Shown here in pieces: positions 8,749 through 17,832 of a stretch of 64,000 bases of DNA (its first letter is position 1; every line of letters begins with the position of its first letter). The position numbers and the translations under genes are program-made. Under the pieces are notes generated by a model. It was given only the letters and a program-made list of their open reading frames with translations. It was not told the DNA's origin and did no database searches. The DNA comes from RI-153 sp963752935 (GTDB taxonomy: Bacteria > Chloroflexota > Anaerolineae > Caldilineales > Caldilineaceae), in contig CAVWAL010000014.1 in assembly GCA_963752935.1 (NCBI GenBank), positions 310,001 through 374,000 of the forward strand. The letters run 5' to 3'.

Positions 8749-8757
8749 GAGGCGAGT

Positions 8758-9147
8758 ATGTTGACTGAAGGCGCCATCTACCGTTTTGCCCGCACCGACA
8801 AGTTACGGTACTACCGCGCCGCCCGCACCCAGGCCGGCGTGGATTTTCTGTACCCCATCAATGTCTCCGGCACACGCATCGCCGATCAGAACAAGAGCGG
8901 GCGCCGATATGTCATCCTCTATTTCATGAGTAGGTGGAATAAGCTGGCTGCGGTCGGCTATTGGCTCGATCCCAAACAGGCGTTTGAGCAAGCCTACGTC
9001 ACCGACGCCACCGAGGACGATCTCGAACTGATTACCGAGGATCTTGATGAACTCCCCCAGATTGATGCTGCACTCGACAACATCCTCAACCGCCACGAGA
9101 TCGAACTCGACGTGGACGTATGGGGCCTGTTGCTGGACGATCAGTGA
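8758..9147 (+). CDS. Conserved-looking protein of unknown function
   Basis: A 129-residue soluble protein starting 9 bases after the Smr gene with a GAGGCGAG ribosome-binding site. It has a basic N-terminal half with several Tyr/Arg residues ('YRFARTDKLRYYRAARTQ') and a very acidic C-terminal third ('DATEDDLELITEDLDELP'). There are no membrane segments, signal peptide or recognised catalytic motif. The three genes from 8076 form a compact unit, so a role with the GreA-C and Smr proteins in nucleic-acid metabolism is possible. It converges with the CHAT gene, and the stop codons overlap by 7 bases. Confidence 0.7.
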   Translation: MLTEGAIYRFARTDKLRYYRAARTQAGVDFLYPINVSGTRIADQNKSGRRYVILYFMSRWNKLAAVGYWLDPKQAFEQAYVTDATEDDLELITEDLDELPQIDAALDNILNRHEIELDVDVWGLLLDDQ

Positions 9148-11243
9148 GAATCGACGTCCGTTGACGGTCCCCAAATCACTCGCCCATTGGGGTCGCCGTA
9201 CAGCGTATACGCCAGCCAGGTGGAATTGTCCGGCTGTAACTGGCGTACGTGTTGGCGGGCGGCCACGAAGGCTGTGCCCAGGTTCAAACCCTGCCAGAGT
9301 GCTTGATAAAACATCCCCGAGAAGTTTGCAGCCAGTTCGTCGTTAACCTCCCACAATGTGCCGACGAAGGCGTTGGCCTGCACATCGCCCAACATTCGCT
9401 CGGCCCAGCCGCCCAATCCTGTAAGCGAAAAGCCGATCTGTGCGGTGTGACAGGCGTTGAGGAAGACCAGTGGGCGCGCGGCGCGCAACCCTTTGACAAA
9501 ACTGCCGCGTAGATCGCTGGGGAAAAGCTCCGCCTGATCGGCCAGACGGATCACCGACTCGTCTGGGTTGACGCCGCTGAAATTGCCGTGCGTGGCAAAG
9601 TGGACCAACTCGACGCCGCCGTCTTCGGCGAGTTTCAACACTTCGTCGAGGCTCTGAAGCGGGGCTGATCCAATGTCCACACCCCATTTCGCCATCGTCT
9701 GGAAAAATTCCTTTTCGCGCAGGACAAATGCCAGGTCCAGATCGGGTGCAATCAGCCGCGCCGCCTTGATCTGTACCGGATCGGTAGGCGCCGGGCCGGT
9801 GAGCCAGCGACAGAGCTGCCAGCCGCCCGCCCAGAAATCATCCGAACGGTCGGTGTCCCGGTCGTAGGGTTTGATCAACTCCCAGGGGATCCAGGGCTCG
9901 TCGCTGGTCACCAACAGCGATCGGATCACCCCCTGTTCGCGCAGGTCCACCAACTTCCAATAGATTGCGCGCATTTCGGCAGGAATGATGTCGAGATAGA
10001 GATTCTCGCCCATGCGCCGCAGTTGACGCTCCATACTCGAAGAATGGGTGGGGTTACGGTCGAGCGCCATGCCGCTTAACTGAGTGAAAAGTGAGGCCAG
10101 AAAGCGTTGCGGCGCGGCGTTTAACTGCGTCTTGCCCACCGCGAGATGCTGTAAGTCCAGTTCGGGCAGGGCGGAGTGGATCGTAAAACTGAGAACGTTG
10201 CCAACGTCCAGATGCACACGCAGGTCTACGTCGGCGGGCGGCGGCGGGTTACTGCTGAGGATCAGGGAGAGGCCGGGCGGTGATTCATCGTCGTCAGGGT
10301 CAGGATCGGGCGCAAGAGAAGGCCCAGTGCGCGTGGACAGGCGCTCTGCCGGCGGCGGCGTCGACGGTGTGCCATCGCCCACCGTGATCTCGAAGCGGCA
10401 GCTACCGATTCGGCGATCCTTATGGCGAAAGTCGATGCCGATGGGGTAGATGCCGGCATCGGGGGGAGCAGTGAGCAGAAAAATGACGGGCGACGATTCG
10501 GTGAAACTATAGGCTGTGATTGTCTGCGCCCAACGCTGATTGCGTTCGCTGAAATCCGGGGCGTGGACGCGCACTTCGACCAACTCAGGCGCGAGCGGAT
10601 CGGCGAACTCGAAAGTCATGGTACTGTCGACGCGGGTGTCGGCCGGCGTCTCAGGCGTTAACTTGATGACAAGCGGATGTTCCTCACGCGGGCGCACCTG
10701 TTTGGGAAAGTCGATGTCCGTGTGCAGATCGACCTTTGTCGGCGGCGCGATACCGGCCATCTGCACATCAAAATCTGCGGCCATCACCGTTTCGGGCAGG
10801 GGCACAGCGTCCTCGAAAGCCTGGCGGAGTGACGGTTGATCGGTGATGCCCTTGGGAATCAACGATGGTGTGAGCAGACCTGCGCAATAGTCGCCATCGA
10901 TCACCACCAGGGTAGCGTCCGGGTGATCTTGCCGCCAGACGAGCAGATCGGCCATCTGATCGGCATCGTCCACCGAAACGATGCGATCCACCGCCGGCAG
11001 GTCGAGATCAGACAGCGGTTTGTTCAGCAGATCATAGCCGCCTTTGAGCAACAACGGGGTCAGGCTGTCAAAACGCGCCACCCGATAGCCGCCGTCGTCT
11101 AGTTGTATGATCAGCCAGGCTTGATCTTCTGCGTAGCCGGCGTTGAGGAACTGTGTGATCGCCTCACCCACAGGCATCTCCCCGGGCAGCAGTACGATCT
11201 GCTTTTCGCAATATTGGTAGAGTTCTGTTAGTGAAATGGACAT
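9141..11243 (-). CDS. CHAT-domain (caspase-like) protease with an N-terminal CBS-like region
   Basis: A 700-residue cytoplasmic protein. The start at 11243 is chosen because GAGGGAGA precedes it. Residues 1-130 look like a degenerate CBS-domain pair ('VGEAITQFL', 'WLIIQLDDGGYRVARFDSL', 'RIVSVDDADQMADLL'). The middle (about 190-300) is a beta-sandwich-like region, followed by a Pro/Asp linker. Residues from about 330 form the CHAT module. Its catalytic dyad is visible as His552 ('HFATHGNFSG') and Cys598 ('FLNACHTAQIG'), with the supporting 'FVGTLWEVND' strand. CHAT proteases cleave partner proteins and often act as effectors in signalling or anti-phage systems. It is the last gene of an apparent operon with DUF4129, DUF58 and MoxR genes, starting 38 bases after the DUF4129 stop. 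Confidence 0.88.
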   Translation of the reverse strand: MSISLTELYQYCEKQIVLLPGEMPVGEAITQFLNAGYAEDQAWLIIQLDDGGYRVARFDSLTPLLLKGGYDLLNKPLSDLDLPAVDRIVSVDDADQMADLLVWRQDHPDATLVVIDGDYCAGLLTPSLIPKGITDQPSLRQAFEDAVPLPETVMAADFDVQMAGIAPPTKVDLHTDIDFPKQVRPREEHPLVIKLTPETPADTRVDSTMTFEFADPLAPELVEVRVHAPDFSERNQRWAQTITAYSFTESSPVIFLLTAPPDAGIYPIGIDFRHKDRRIGSCRFEITVGDGTPSTPPPAERLSTRTGPSLAPDPDPDDDESPPGLSLILSSNPPPPADVDLRVHLDVGNVLSFTIHSALPELDLQHLAVGKTQLNAAPQRFLASLFTQLSGMALDRNPTHSSSMERQLRRMGENLYLDIIPAEMRAIYWKLVDLREQGVIRSLLVTSDEPWIPWELIKPYDRDTDRSDDFWAGGWQLCRWLTGPAPTDPVQIKAARLIAPDLDLAFVLREKEFFQTMAKWGVDIGSAPLQSLDEVLKLAEDGGVELVHFATHGNFSGVNPDESVIRLADQAELFPSDLRGSFVKGLRAARPLVFLNACHTAQIGFSLTGLGGWAERMLGDVQANAFVGTLWEVNDELAANFSGMFYQALWQGLNLGTAFVAARQHVRQLQPDNSTWLAYTLYGDPNGRVIWGPSTDVDSH

Positions 11244-11281
11244 GGGATCTCCCTCAGGGGTGTGCGAGTAGGTTAAGGCGT

Positions 11282-12805
11282 TCACCCTTGTTTCGGGGTT
11301 TGTGCACGTTCAATTTCGTCCCAGGCGGTGGTGACTGCCCGGGCCGTTTCGACGCTGGGCGGATCGGCGGCATAGCGCGCTTCGACGTAGCCTGCCGTGA
11401 TGACCTGGATGGCGTCGGCGGGTTGCGGCCACGTTTCCGCCAGATCGGGCGCGTACTCCAGTGGCGTCTGTGCAGACGCACGAGGGTGTCCACTGTCGGC
11501 TGCCCGCGCCAAAAGACGCTGATAGACGGCGCGTATGGTGCGGCGTGTGTCGGTTTCGCCGGTGAGATCGGCAAAGGCGGGGCCGACTGGGGCGCCTCCC
11601 CCGAAGCGATTGAGCATCCCCTGCCAGAAGGCCGCCAATTGATCCTGGAGCAGATCGTTGCTGTAGATCGACTCGTGGATCTCCTCGGGCTCATTCTCCG
11701 CCGCCGCCCGCAGCCGGCGCAGTACCAGCACGAAGACCACGAAGATGATCACGAGCAGTACGGCCAGCCCGATCCACCGGTACTGCTCGGGCGTCTGCGA
11801 GGGATCGGTGAGCCGTTCCAGCGCCTGGGGTGTGGGCATTTGGAAGGGTGGCTCCGCCTCGCCAGGCTCTGGTTCCACCTGTTCGCGGTTGATCAGCCCT
11901 TGTAAGAAGGTGTAGATGGGATAGATCAGCCAGAACAGCACAAAGCTGATACCCAATAGTACCCACGAAAGCAGTTGCCCGACCCAACCGAGTATGACAC
12001 CGACGCCGTTGAGCAACCAGGCCACTTCTTCGGGGGCAATCAGCCAGCCCAAAAACATGCCCAACGCCAGCAGACCACCGATCGTTGCTAGGATGCTAAA
12101 CAGCCAATAGCGGTTGGCCTGGATCTGTCCGCCGCTTTGTCGCCACGGACTCCATCCGCTTGCGATGTTGAGGTTGGCCGCTGCCAGCGCTGCCATGCCG
12201 CTGGCGAAGAAGAGAATCAACCACCCGCCTGCATCCACCGGCGGTTGATCCACGCCGAAGCGTGAAAGCCACAGGTACAGGCCCAGGCTGACGACGCCGG
12301 CCAGGAAGGTGCCCCACACCTTCTCGTGATGAATCGGATCGCGCGCGTCGAGCACACCGCGCAGCCACAGATAGATGCCGCTAAACAGAGCCAGGACTTG
12401 TACGGGTAATTCGAATTGCAGATCGGTAAGATCATAGCCCAGCGCGATTATCCACGCCGTCGACAAGAGCGGGAATTGGGCGCGGTAAAAATTCGCCCAC
12501 AGCAGCGCGAAGAGGAGGAAGATGCCTAGCGCCGCAATCCCCATTTGGATGAGGCCGAAGCGCCTCGTAGCAGACGGATCGCGATAGGATGGCAGCACGC
12601 GATCGGTCAGGATCGAACTGAGCAACGGCAGGCCAATCAATACGGCCAATGGCCACACCGGACTTTGCTGACTGGGCGCGAACCAGGCGTGGAGCAGGGC
12701 CAGCCACGGCCACAACCAGGCCGTGCGCATCAAAATCAATAGGATGGGCAACAGCCCATTGTCAAGCCAGTTCCAAGGTCGCGTCTTTATCGACGGCTGT
12801 TCCAT
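11282..12805 (-). CDS. DUF4129-containing multi-pass membrane protein
   Basis: About 507 residues with many hydrophobic helices. There is a cluster in the N-terminal third, another between about residues 220 and 310, and a final single helix near 345-365. A cytoplasmic C-terminal DUF4129 domain follows ('TRRTIRAVYQRLLARAADSG', 'RASAQTPLEYAPDL'). DUF4129 proteins usually accompany MoxR, DUF58 and transglutaminase genes. The ATG at 12805 lies inside the end of the DUF58 gene (44-base overlap); the frame is open to 12886 and the true start is uncertain. Likely role: membrane scaffold of a MoxR-DUF58 complex, with the downstream CHAT protein as partner (inference). Confidence 0.8.
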   Translation of the reverse strand: MEQPSIKTRPWNWLDNGLLPILLILMRTAWLWPWLALLHAWFAPSQQSPVWPLAVLIGLPLLSSILTDRVLPSYRDPSATRRFGLIQMGIAALGIFLLFALLWANFYRAQFPLLSTAWIIALGYDLTDLQFELPVQVLALFSGIYLWLRGVLDARDPIHHEKVWGTFLAGVVSLGLYLWLSRFGVDQPPVDAGGWLILFFASGMAALAAANLNIASGWSPWRQSGGQIQANRYWLFSILATIGGLLALGMFLGWLIAPEEVAWLLNGVGVILGWVGQLLSWVLLGISFVLFWLIYPIYTFLQGLINREQVEPEPGEAEPPFQMPTPQALERLTDPSQTPEQYRWIGLAVLLVIIFVVFVLVLRRLRAAAENEPEEIHESIYSNDLLQDQLAAFWQGMLNRFGGGAPVGPAFADLTGETDTRRTIRAVYQRLLARAADSGHPRASAQTPLEYAPDLAETWPQPADAIQVITAGYVEARYAADPPSVETARAVTTAWDEIERAQTPKQG

Positions 12806-13991
12806 CTTCAAGTTGACCGTCCCCAATATGGTGAATGCGTACGCCGAAGATCTGGTATGTGGGCGGTTGGTGTCCCGGGTGGACAATGGTGACGGCGTGA
12901 CCGCGGCGGCGCAGATCGAGTATGTGTCGTTCCAGAATGGCGTCTATGACAGAGGTGACCAGCACAATCGTCGAACCATAGCGCAGGGTCTCGGTCTCCA
13001 TCTGAATCATCTGTTCGAGGCTGGCGATGGTGACGTTACGCATCAAGGCCAGCCCTTCGAGGATGCGTACCGCCTGATCCGAACGACTGCCGGGCGGCAC
13101 GCGCAACCTTCCCCCGCCGGGCAGGGTGCCGTTGGCGTAGAGGCCTACCGTGTGGCCGGCTTCCCAGGCGTGGCGGGCAATGGACGCCGCCGCCGTGATG
13201 CCCCATTCGCGCAGCACGGCATCGGATCCTTCCATACGGCTGCGAAAGGTGTCGACGTTGAGGAGGATCAGCATCAGCCGGCTTGCCGACGGCTCAAAGA
13301 CCTTGGTCTGTAATTCCGGCCGCCGTGCGCTTGCCTTCCAATGAACATGGCGGAAGCTGTCACCTTGCTGATATTCGCGCACACCCATCAGGCGCATGGG
13401 ATCTTCCACGACGCGGCGCTCGGCTTTTTCTTCGCCGAAGGGATGGCGGGCGGGCAGCCCCAGTTGGGTAATGGGCACCAGTCGCGGGTAGACCAGCAGT
13501 GTCACTTCCTCTTTGACGGTCAACCTGCGCAAGGAAAAGCCGAAAATGTCGCCCGACACCAACTGGGCGGGGCCAAACGTCCACGCCCCGCGCTGCGTAC
13601 CGGTGATGCGGTAGCGGCGAATCACCCGTTCATACCAACGCAGCGAGAAGAGGTTGACCAGCAATCGTCGTCCGCCTGCGTAGCGGCTGATGCGCGTCTC
13701 GGGTTCGATGTCGAGGCTGCCGGGAATCTCATCCTCGGCGCGCAGCCAGGCCAGCGGCAAGGGCTTGGCGTTGGTCACCTCGATCCAGAGATCGGTGGAT
13801 TCCCCATAGAAGAGTCGTCGGCTGCCGAATCGCCGCTGGTAGCTGACCTCGACCAGGCAATAGCGGCTCCACAGCCATGCCGCCAGCCCTACCAACGCCA
13901 GGATCAGCCCCATCGTGAAGAGGAGGCTGTTGCGCAGGAGAACGGCGGCCAGCACCACCAGGATCACAGAGAGCCAGCCCAGCCGTCCCAT
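12762..13991 (-). CDS. DUF58 domain-containing protein
   Basis: A 409-residue protein with two N-terminal membrane helices (about residues 5-22 and 25-45) followed by a beta-rich region and the DUF58 core. The core is recognised by 'MGVREYQQGDSFRHVHWKAS' and the following 'LQTKVFEPS'. DUF58 proteins contain a von Willebrand A-like fold and pair with MoxR ATPases. Here 'LMLILLNVDTF' stands where the metal-site strand would be expected. The start ATG shares its A with the MoxR stop codon (TAATG), so translation is coupled. It is the second gene of the MoxR operon. Confidence 0.9.
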   Translation of the reverse strand: MGRLGWLSVILVVLAAVLLRNSLLFTMGLILALVGLAAWLWSRYCLVEVSYQRRFGSRRLFYGESTDLWIEVTNAKPLPLAWLRAEDEIPGSLDIEPETRISRYAGGRRLLVNLFSLRWYERVIRRYRITGTQRGAWTFGPAQLVSGDIFGFSLRRLTVKEEVTLLVYPRLVPITQLGLPARHPFGEEKAERRVVEDPMRLMGVREYQQGDSFRHVHWKASARRPELQTKVFEPSASRLMLILLNVDTFRSRMEGSDAVLREWGITAAASIARHAWEAGHTVGLYANGTLPGGGRLRVPPGSRSDQAVRILEGLALMRNVTIASLEQMIQMETETLRYGSTIVLVTSVIDAILERHILDLRRRGHAVTIVHPGHQPPTYQIFGVRIHHIGDGQLEDGTAVDKDATLELA

Positions 13992-14965
13992 TAACGGGTT
14001 CCCCCGACGGGCCGCAGCTCTTCCACCGGTACAGGCAACCCGGCCAGGATGCGGTCAAGCACCTCGTCTGTGCGCTGGCCACGCAGGCGAGCATCGGCGT
14101 TGAGGATCAAGCGGTGACCGACCACCACTCTGGCCATTCGCTTTACATCGTCGGGGAGCACATAGTCGCGGCCCTTGACGGCCGCCAACGCCTGACAGGT
14201 GCGATAGAGCGCCAGTGTTCCACGTGGACTCAGCCCCAGTTCCACGGCTTTGTCGCTGCGTGTGGCTGCGGCAAAATCGAGCAAGTAGTCTTCCAGCGCG
14301 GGGCTCAGGTGGACCTCACGGCAGATCGTCACGGCCTGCCGGATCGTCTCGTTGTCCAGTTGTGGCTTGAGGTCGACCAATGGATTGGCGTTGCGGAAGC
14401 GGTGCAGGATGCTGCGTTCCTCTTCTCGGTTGGGGTAGCCCAGGGCCACCAGCATCAGGAAGCGATCCATTTGCGCTTCGGGGAGCGGGAAGGTCCCTTC
14501 CAACTCGATAGGATTCTGTGTCGCCATCAAGAAGAAAGGATAGGGCAAGGCATGGGTGATGCCGTCTACCGTCACCTGGCGTTCTTCCATGGCTTCGAGC
14601 AGAGCAGATTGGGTGCGTGGCCCGGCGCGGTTGATCTCATCGGCTAACACCACACCGGCCAGGATCGGCCCCGGACGAAACTCAAAAGCATCGCTACGCC
14701 GATTATAGATGCTGACGCCGGTTATGTCCGACGGTAGCAGGTCGGGCGTGAACTGGATGCGCTGAAAGTTTGCGCCCAGCGAGCGGGCCAGTGACTTTGC
14801 CAGTGTCGTCTTCCCGATGCCGGGCACATCTTCGAGCAGGACGTGTCCTTCGCAGAAGAGCGCAACCAGCATCAATTCCACAATGTCTTCTTTGCCGACA
14901 ATCACCTGCGCCACGTTATCGCGTACCTGGCGGGCGACACGCTGTACAAGTTCCACTTGGGCCAA
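13991..14965 (-). CDS. MoxR family AAA+ ATPase
   Basis: A 324-residue AAA+ ATPase of the MoxR clade. The Walker A motif is 'GIGKTTLAKSLA' near residue 50, Walker B is 'VVLADEINRAGPRTQSALLEAM' near residue 110, and sensor 1 is 'FLMATQNPIELEGTFPLPEAQMDRF'. The C-terminal lid contains the usual 'GLSPRGTLALYRTCQALAAVKGRDYV'. MoxR ATPases act as chaperones that assemble or activate vWA/DUF58 partners. It is the first gene of the minus-strand operon and carries GGAGATCTCC just before its start. Confidence 0.95.
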   Translation of the reverse strand: MAQVELVQRVARQVRDNVAQVIVGKEDIVELMLVALFCEGHVLLEDVPGIGKTTLAKSLARSLGANFQRIQFTPDLLPSDITGVSIYNRRSDAFEFRPGPILAGVVLADEINRAGPRTQSALLEAMEERQVTVDGITHALPYPFFLMATQNPIELEGTFPLPEAQMDRFLMLVALGYPNREEERSILHRFRNANPLVDLKPQLDNETIRQAVTICREVHLSPALEDYLLDFAAATRSDKAVELGLSPRGTLALYRTCQALAAVKGRDYVLPDDVKRMARVVVGHRLILNADARLRGQRTDEVLDRILAGLPVPVEELRPVGGTR

Positions 14966-15484
14966 CGGAGATCTCCTCTAGGAAATGGAATAGTCAATTG
15001 GTGGAGTATAGCAGAAATGAGGCAATGAGGCGATGATTCAGCCTGCCGTGTTGTGCCCACTGAGCGGGTGCATCTGATTCTCAGGCAATCGTTCCGGGGC
15101 GACACGAGCGAAGACGCAGCACACCGCATAGAAGCCCCCTTCACCCCTTCACCCCCATCCACCGGGGTGTAATTCAAGTTGGGGGCAAGCGGCATACCGT
15201 AAGGCCCTCACCCCCGGCCCCTCTCCCAGGTGGTATGGCATGGCTCGGGACGCACGATGTGCTCGTGTACGCATCATCGCCCCGGCTTACGCAGCGGGTG
15301 GGCGAGGGGAGGTGACGGCACGATTGGTTGCTGATTGGTGAGGCCTGCGTCTTCCACGTTGGTTGGCAGTGAAAATGAACGGCTGTCTACGGCTCCCCTC
15401 TCCCACCCACGTTCATCGAAGCGGACAATGCCGCCGTGCATGTGGGTTGAAATGCCCACACAGCATCCTCAACGATGTGGGAGA
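14966..15484. other. Non-coding gap with GC-rich short repeats
   Basis: No credible gene is visible between the MoxR start and the repeat at 15485; the short open frames here have no coding signature. The stretch holds C-rich tracts of the 'CCCTCACCCCCGGCCCCTCTCCC' type (about 15207-15230) and a partly complementary G-rich tract about 70-80 bases later (15299-15313). This resembles the small dispersed palindromic repeats common in environmental GC-rich genomes. Confidence 0.5.
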
Positions 15485-15562
15485 TTCTGGACGTGACGCC
15501 AGGAGGGAAGACCGCGGCACTTGCCCAACACTTACCCGAACGGAGCTTATCTTAACGCCTAT
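15485..15562 (-). repeat. Copy 1 of a dispersed repeat (inverted relative to 22804-22870)
   Basis: Read on the minus strand, this segment begins ATAGGCGTTAAGATAAGCTC (15562-15543) and ends with CTCCTGGCGTCACGTCCAGAA (15505-15485). Both blocks occur in the same order at 22804-22823 and 22850-22870. The middle differs by a short insertion here. A second, weaker version of the 'ggacgtga-gccaggag' block lies about 115 bases further on (15604-15621). Confidence 0.8.
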
Positions 15563-15702
15563 GGGGGCGGGGGTGAGGGCCTTAAGTGCCGGGGACTTCA
15601 CGTTGGACGTGAAGCCAGGAGTGGAGACCCCGTCTCGCCAGGGCGAAAAGTCCCAGGCACTTGCCTTGCCCCAATCTGAAGTAGACCATCCACCGGCGCA
15701 AC

Positions 15703-15748
15703 TTGACACGGCACCGTTCTGTCTCTATACTACTAACTATGGTTAGTA
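15703..15748 (+). promoter_or_regulatory. Sigma-70-type promoter with overlapping palindromic operator for padR
   Basis: A consensus -35 box TTGACA (15703-15708) is separated by 17 bases from TATACT (15726-15731). Starting on the last base of the -10 box is the palindrome TACTAAC-TATG-GTTAGTA (15731-15748), perfect over 7-base arms. It lies 22 bases before the padR start, where a bound regulator would block initiation. Autorepression by the PadR protein encoded next is the natural reading. Confidence 0.8.
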
Positions 15749-15769
15749 TAGAGGCGGAAGGGTAACGGA

Positions 15770-16309
15770 ATGGCCTTGAAACATGCGCTGTTGGCGCTGT
15801 TGCTCGACGAACCGAGCTATGGCTACGAACTGAACAGACGTTTTGAAGAAGCCCTTGGGCCCCTGTGGCCGTTGCGCGAAGCACAGGTCTACAACAACCT
15901 GCGCGCCCTCGAAGAAGCGGGGCTGGTCATTCTTGAAGAGCGGGTGGAACAGAACAATCTGCCCGATCGCAAGCGCTATGCGGTGACTGAGACCGGGCGG
16001 AGCGAACTGCAAGATTGGCTGACATCGCCGGTGCGTAGCAGTCGCAAATTGAAGGATGATTTCTACCTCAAGCTCTCTGTGCTGGGCGGTGTTCTGCGCC
16101 AACCGCAACATCTGAGCGAATTGCTTTGGCTTCAGCGCGAGGTGACCTTGCAGCAGTTGCGCGAGCTAGAACAGGCGATGCGAGAAGCCGATATTGCCGA
16201 CGATGGCATGACGGCATCGCTGCTCGAAGGGGCGATTCTGCACACTGAGGCCGATCTCACCTGGCTTGATCGCTGCGAAGAGAGATTGCTGCGCGGGGGT
16301 GCCCAATGA
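15770..16309 (+). CDS. PadR family transcriptional regulator
   Basis: A 179-residue PadR-type repressor. The winged helix is at the N-terminus ('ALLALLLDEPSYGYELNRRFEEALG', 'AQVYNNLRALEEAGLV', 'RKRYAVTETGRSELQDWL'). A helical C-terminal dimerisation domain of the long (PadR subfamily 1) type follows. PadR proteins normally repress efflux or ABC-transporter operons and release DNA on ligand binding. The gene overlaps the following permease start by 4 bases (ATGA) and has a palindrome in its own promoter, so it probably controls the ABC genes downstream. Confidence 0.92.
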   Translation: MALKHALLALLLDEPSYGYELNRRFEEALGPLWPLREAQVYNNLRALEEAGLVILEERVEQNNLPDRKRYAVTETGRSELQDWLTSPVRSSRKLKDDFYLKLSVLGGVLRQPQHLSELLWLQREVTLQQLRELEQAMREADIADDGMTASLLEGAILHTEADLTWLDRCEERLLRGGAQ

Positions 16310-17649
16310 CCTGGCGACGGGTGTTGTGGTTTGCGCCCTCTTACCTAAAGGTAACGATCCGCCACGAGTGGCAATTGGTGATATTGGTGCTGGGTGGCCT
16401 GGCGCCCGGTGTGGCGGTATTGATGGCATGGCTCAACCTGGCGCTAATTCTCTCGGCCCGCTCGCTGACGACCGATCTCCATCAGAACTCTGGTTGGCTC
16501 CTACCACCTTTCCTGCTGGAGCGGTTGGGGTTGCCGGGGGTGTTGGTCGGCGCCGGTGTGGTGACGTTACTGGTAGGCTGCCTGGGTCTGGCCAATGTCT
16601 ATCTGGCGAGCGTCGAACGGCGTATGCCTGAACTGGCGCTGCTGCGTGGTCTGGGGCTGCATCGTCGGGAAGTGTTTGCGCTGCTCTTCCTCGAAGCGAC
16701 AGCGGCCGGGCTGCTGGGCAGTGGTGTTGGGATCGTGGGCGGCCTTCTGTTGAGTGCGTTGTCCTGGCCGACGGCGCGCAGCTACTTTGAGATCGAAGGC
16801 GCCTATGTATTCTATCCGCTGGTATTGTTTGTTGCATTGGTCACCGGATTGCTGGCTGCGTTGCTCTTTATGGGCATGAGCGCTGTCGCTACCCTCTCGA
16901 TTGGCCCGGCCTCGGTTCTTCGTGGGGAAGTGCCACGGCTGCTGCCACGATCCTGGCGCGAATGGGAGACCGCGGTCTACGGCACCTTCTTCGCTGCGTT
17001 GCTGGTGCTCGCCGCGGGGATACCGGTGCTGCCGTTTTCTTCGTTGATGGTCTTGCTCGTGTTGACGGTCGGCCTGAGCGTTTTGTTGACAGGCGGCGGC
17101 TGGCTGCTGACACGACTCTACGCAAGACTGCCCGCGCCATCACAATCTCCGCTGTGGCAACTGGCGCTGCAAGGGCTGGCGCGGCATCCGCGCCATACGG
17201 CAGGGCTCTCGCTGGCTATGATCACTGGATCCTATGCGGTGGGGTTGGCGTTGTTGTCGCTGCTCAAGGGAGGCGTTGGCGGTACTTTCCCGGTGTGGGT
17301 GGCGGTGGGCGTGCTCGTCGTCGGTGGGGGGCTCGTTCTCACGGCGGCTGCCCTGGCCGCCTTGGAGCGCCGCCGTGAGTTGGGTCTGTTGGTGGCGTTG
17401 GGCACACGTCCTAGCCGGGTGCGGCAGATGGTGCTGCTGGAGTACGCCATTGTCGCCTTCGGTGGCGGCATCCTCGGTGCGTTGCTGGCGTTGGGCAACT
17501 GGGCTATGGCGGGGGCCGGTGACTGGCCCGCCGCCCTGGTGATTGTTGCCGTCGATTTGCTGGCGGCCCTCCTTTCGGCCTGGGGAGGCGCCATCCCTGT
17601 GCTGTGGCGGATCTCTCGTTGGTCCGCCGGTGAGGCGCTGAGAGGCTGA
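16306..17649 (+). CDS. FtsX-like ABC transporter permease
   Basis: A 447-residue membrane protein with eight predicted helices in two FtsX-type blocks. Each block has the typical membrane-proximal motif: 'RMPELALLRGLGLHRREVFALLFLEA' near residue 105 and 'RRRELGLLVALGTRPSRVRQMVLLEY' near residue 355. There is no large periplasmic domain, unlike MacB. It pairs with the ATPase at 17833 and follows the PadR gene with a 4-base overlap. The substrate is unknown; such PadR-linked systems often handle peptides, lipids or antibiotics. Confidence 0.88.
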   Translation: MTWRRVLWFAPSYLKVTIRHEWQLVILVLGGLAPGVAVLMAWLNLALILSARSLTTDLHQNSGWLLPPFLLERLGLPGVLVGAGVVTLLVGCLGLANVYLASVERRMPELALLRGLGLHRREVFALLFLEATAAGLLGSGVGIVGGLLLSALSWPTARSYFEIEGAYVFYPLVLFVALVTGLLAALLFMGMSAVATLSIGPASVLRGEVPRLLPRSWREWETAVYGTFFAALLVLAAGIPVLPFSSLMVLLVLTVGLSVLLTGGGWLLTRLYARLPAPSQSPLWQLALQGLARHPRHTAGLSLAMITGSYAVGLALLSLLKGGVGGTFPVWVAVGVLVVGGGLVLTAAALAALERRRELGLLVALGTRPSRVRQMVLLEYAIVAFGGGILGALLALGNWAMAGAGDWPAALVIVAVDLLAALLSAWGGAIPVLWRISRWSAGEALRG

Positions 17650-17832
17650 AAAAGAACCGATGCCCATAGCAGTAAGAATCTATCCGTAAATTCACAGCAG
17701 CCCGGCGAAGTTGGCCTGTTTAGAGCGGACGTAGGGCTGCGCACTGTCATTGACGGATAGACACTAAGTAGGCAGTGGTCTGGGGCAGTCGATTGGCGAT
17801 TCGCATTTTCGAAATGGAAAGAGAGTTTGACA

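Noticed and set aside
15363..15746. 127-residue open frame before padR
   Set aside because: It covers the dispersed repeat and the padR promoter and shows no protein-like composition.
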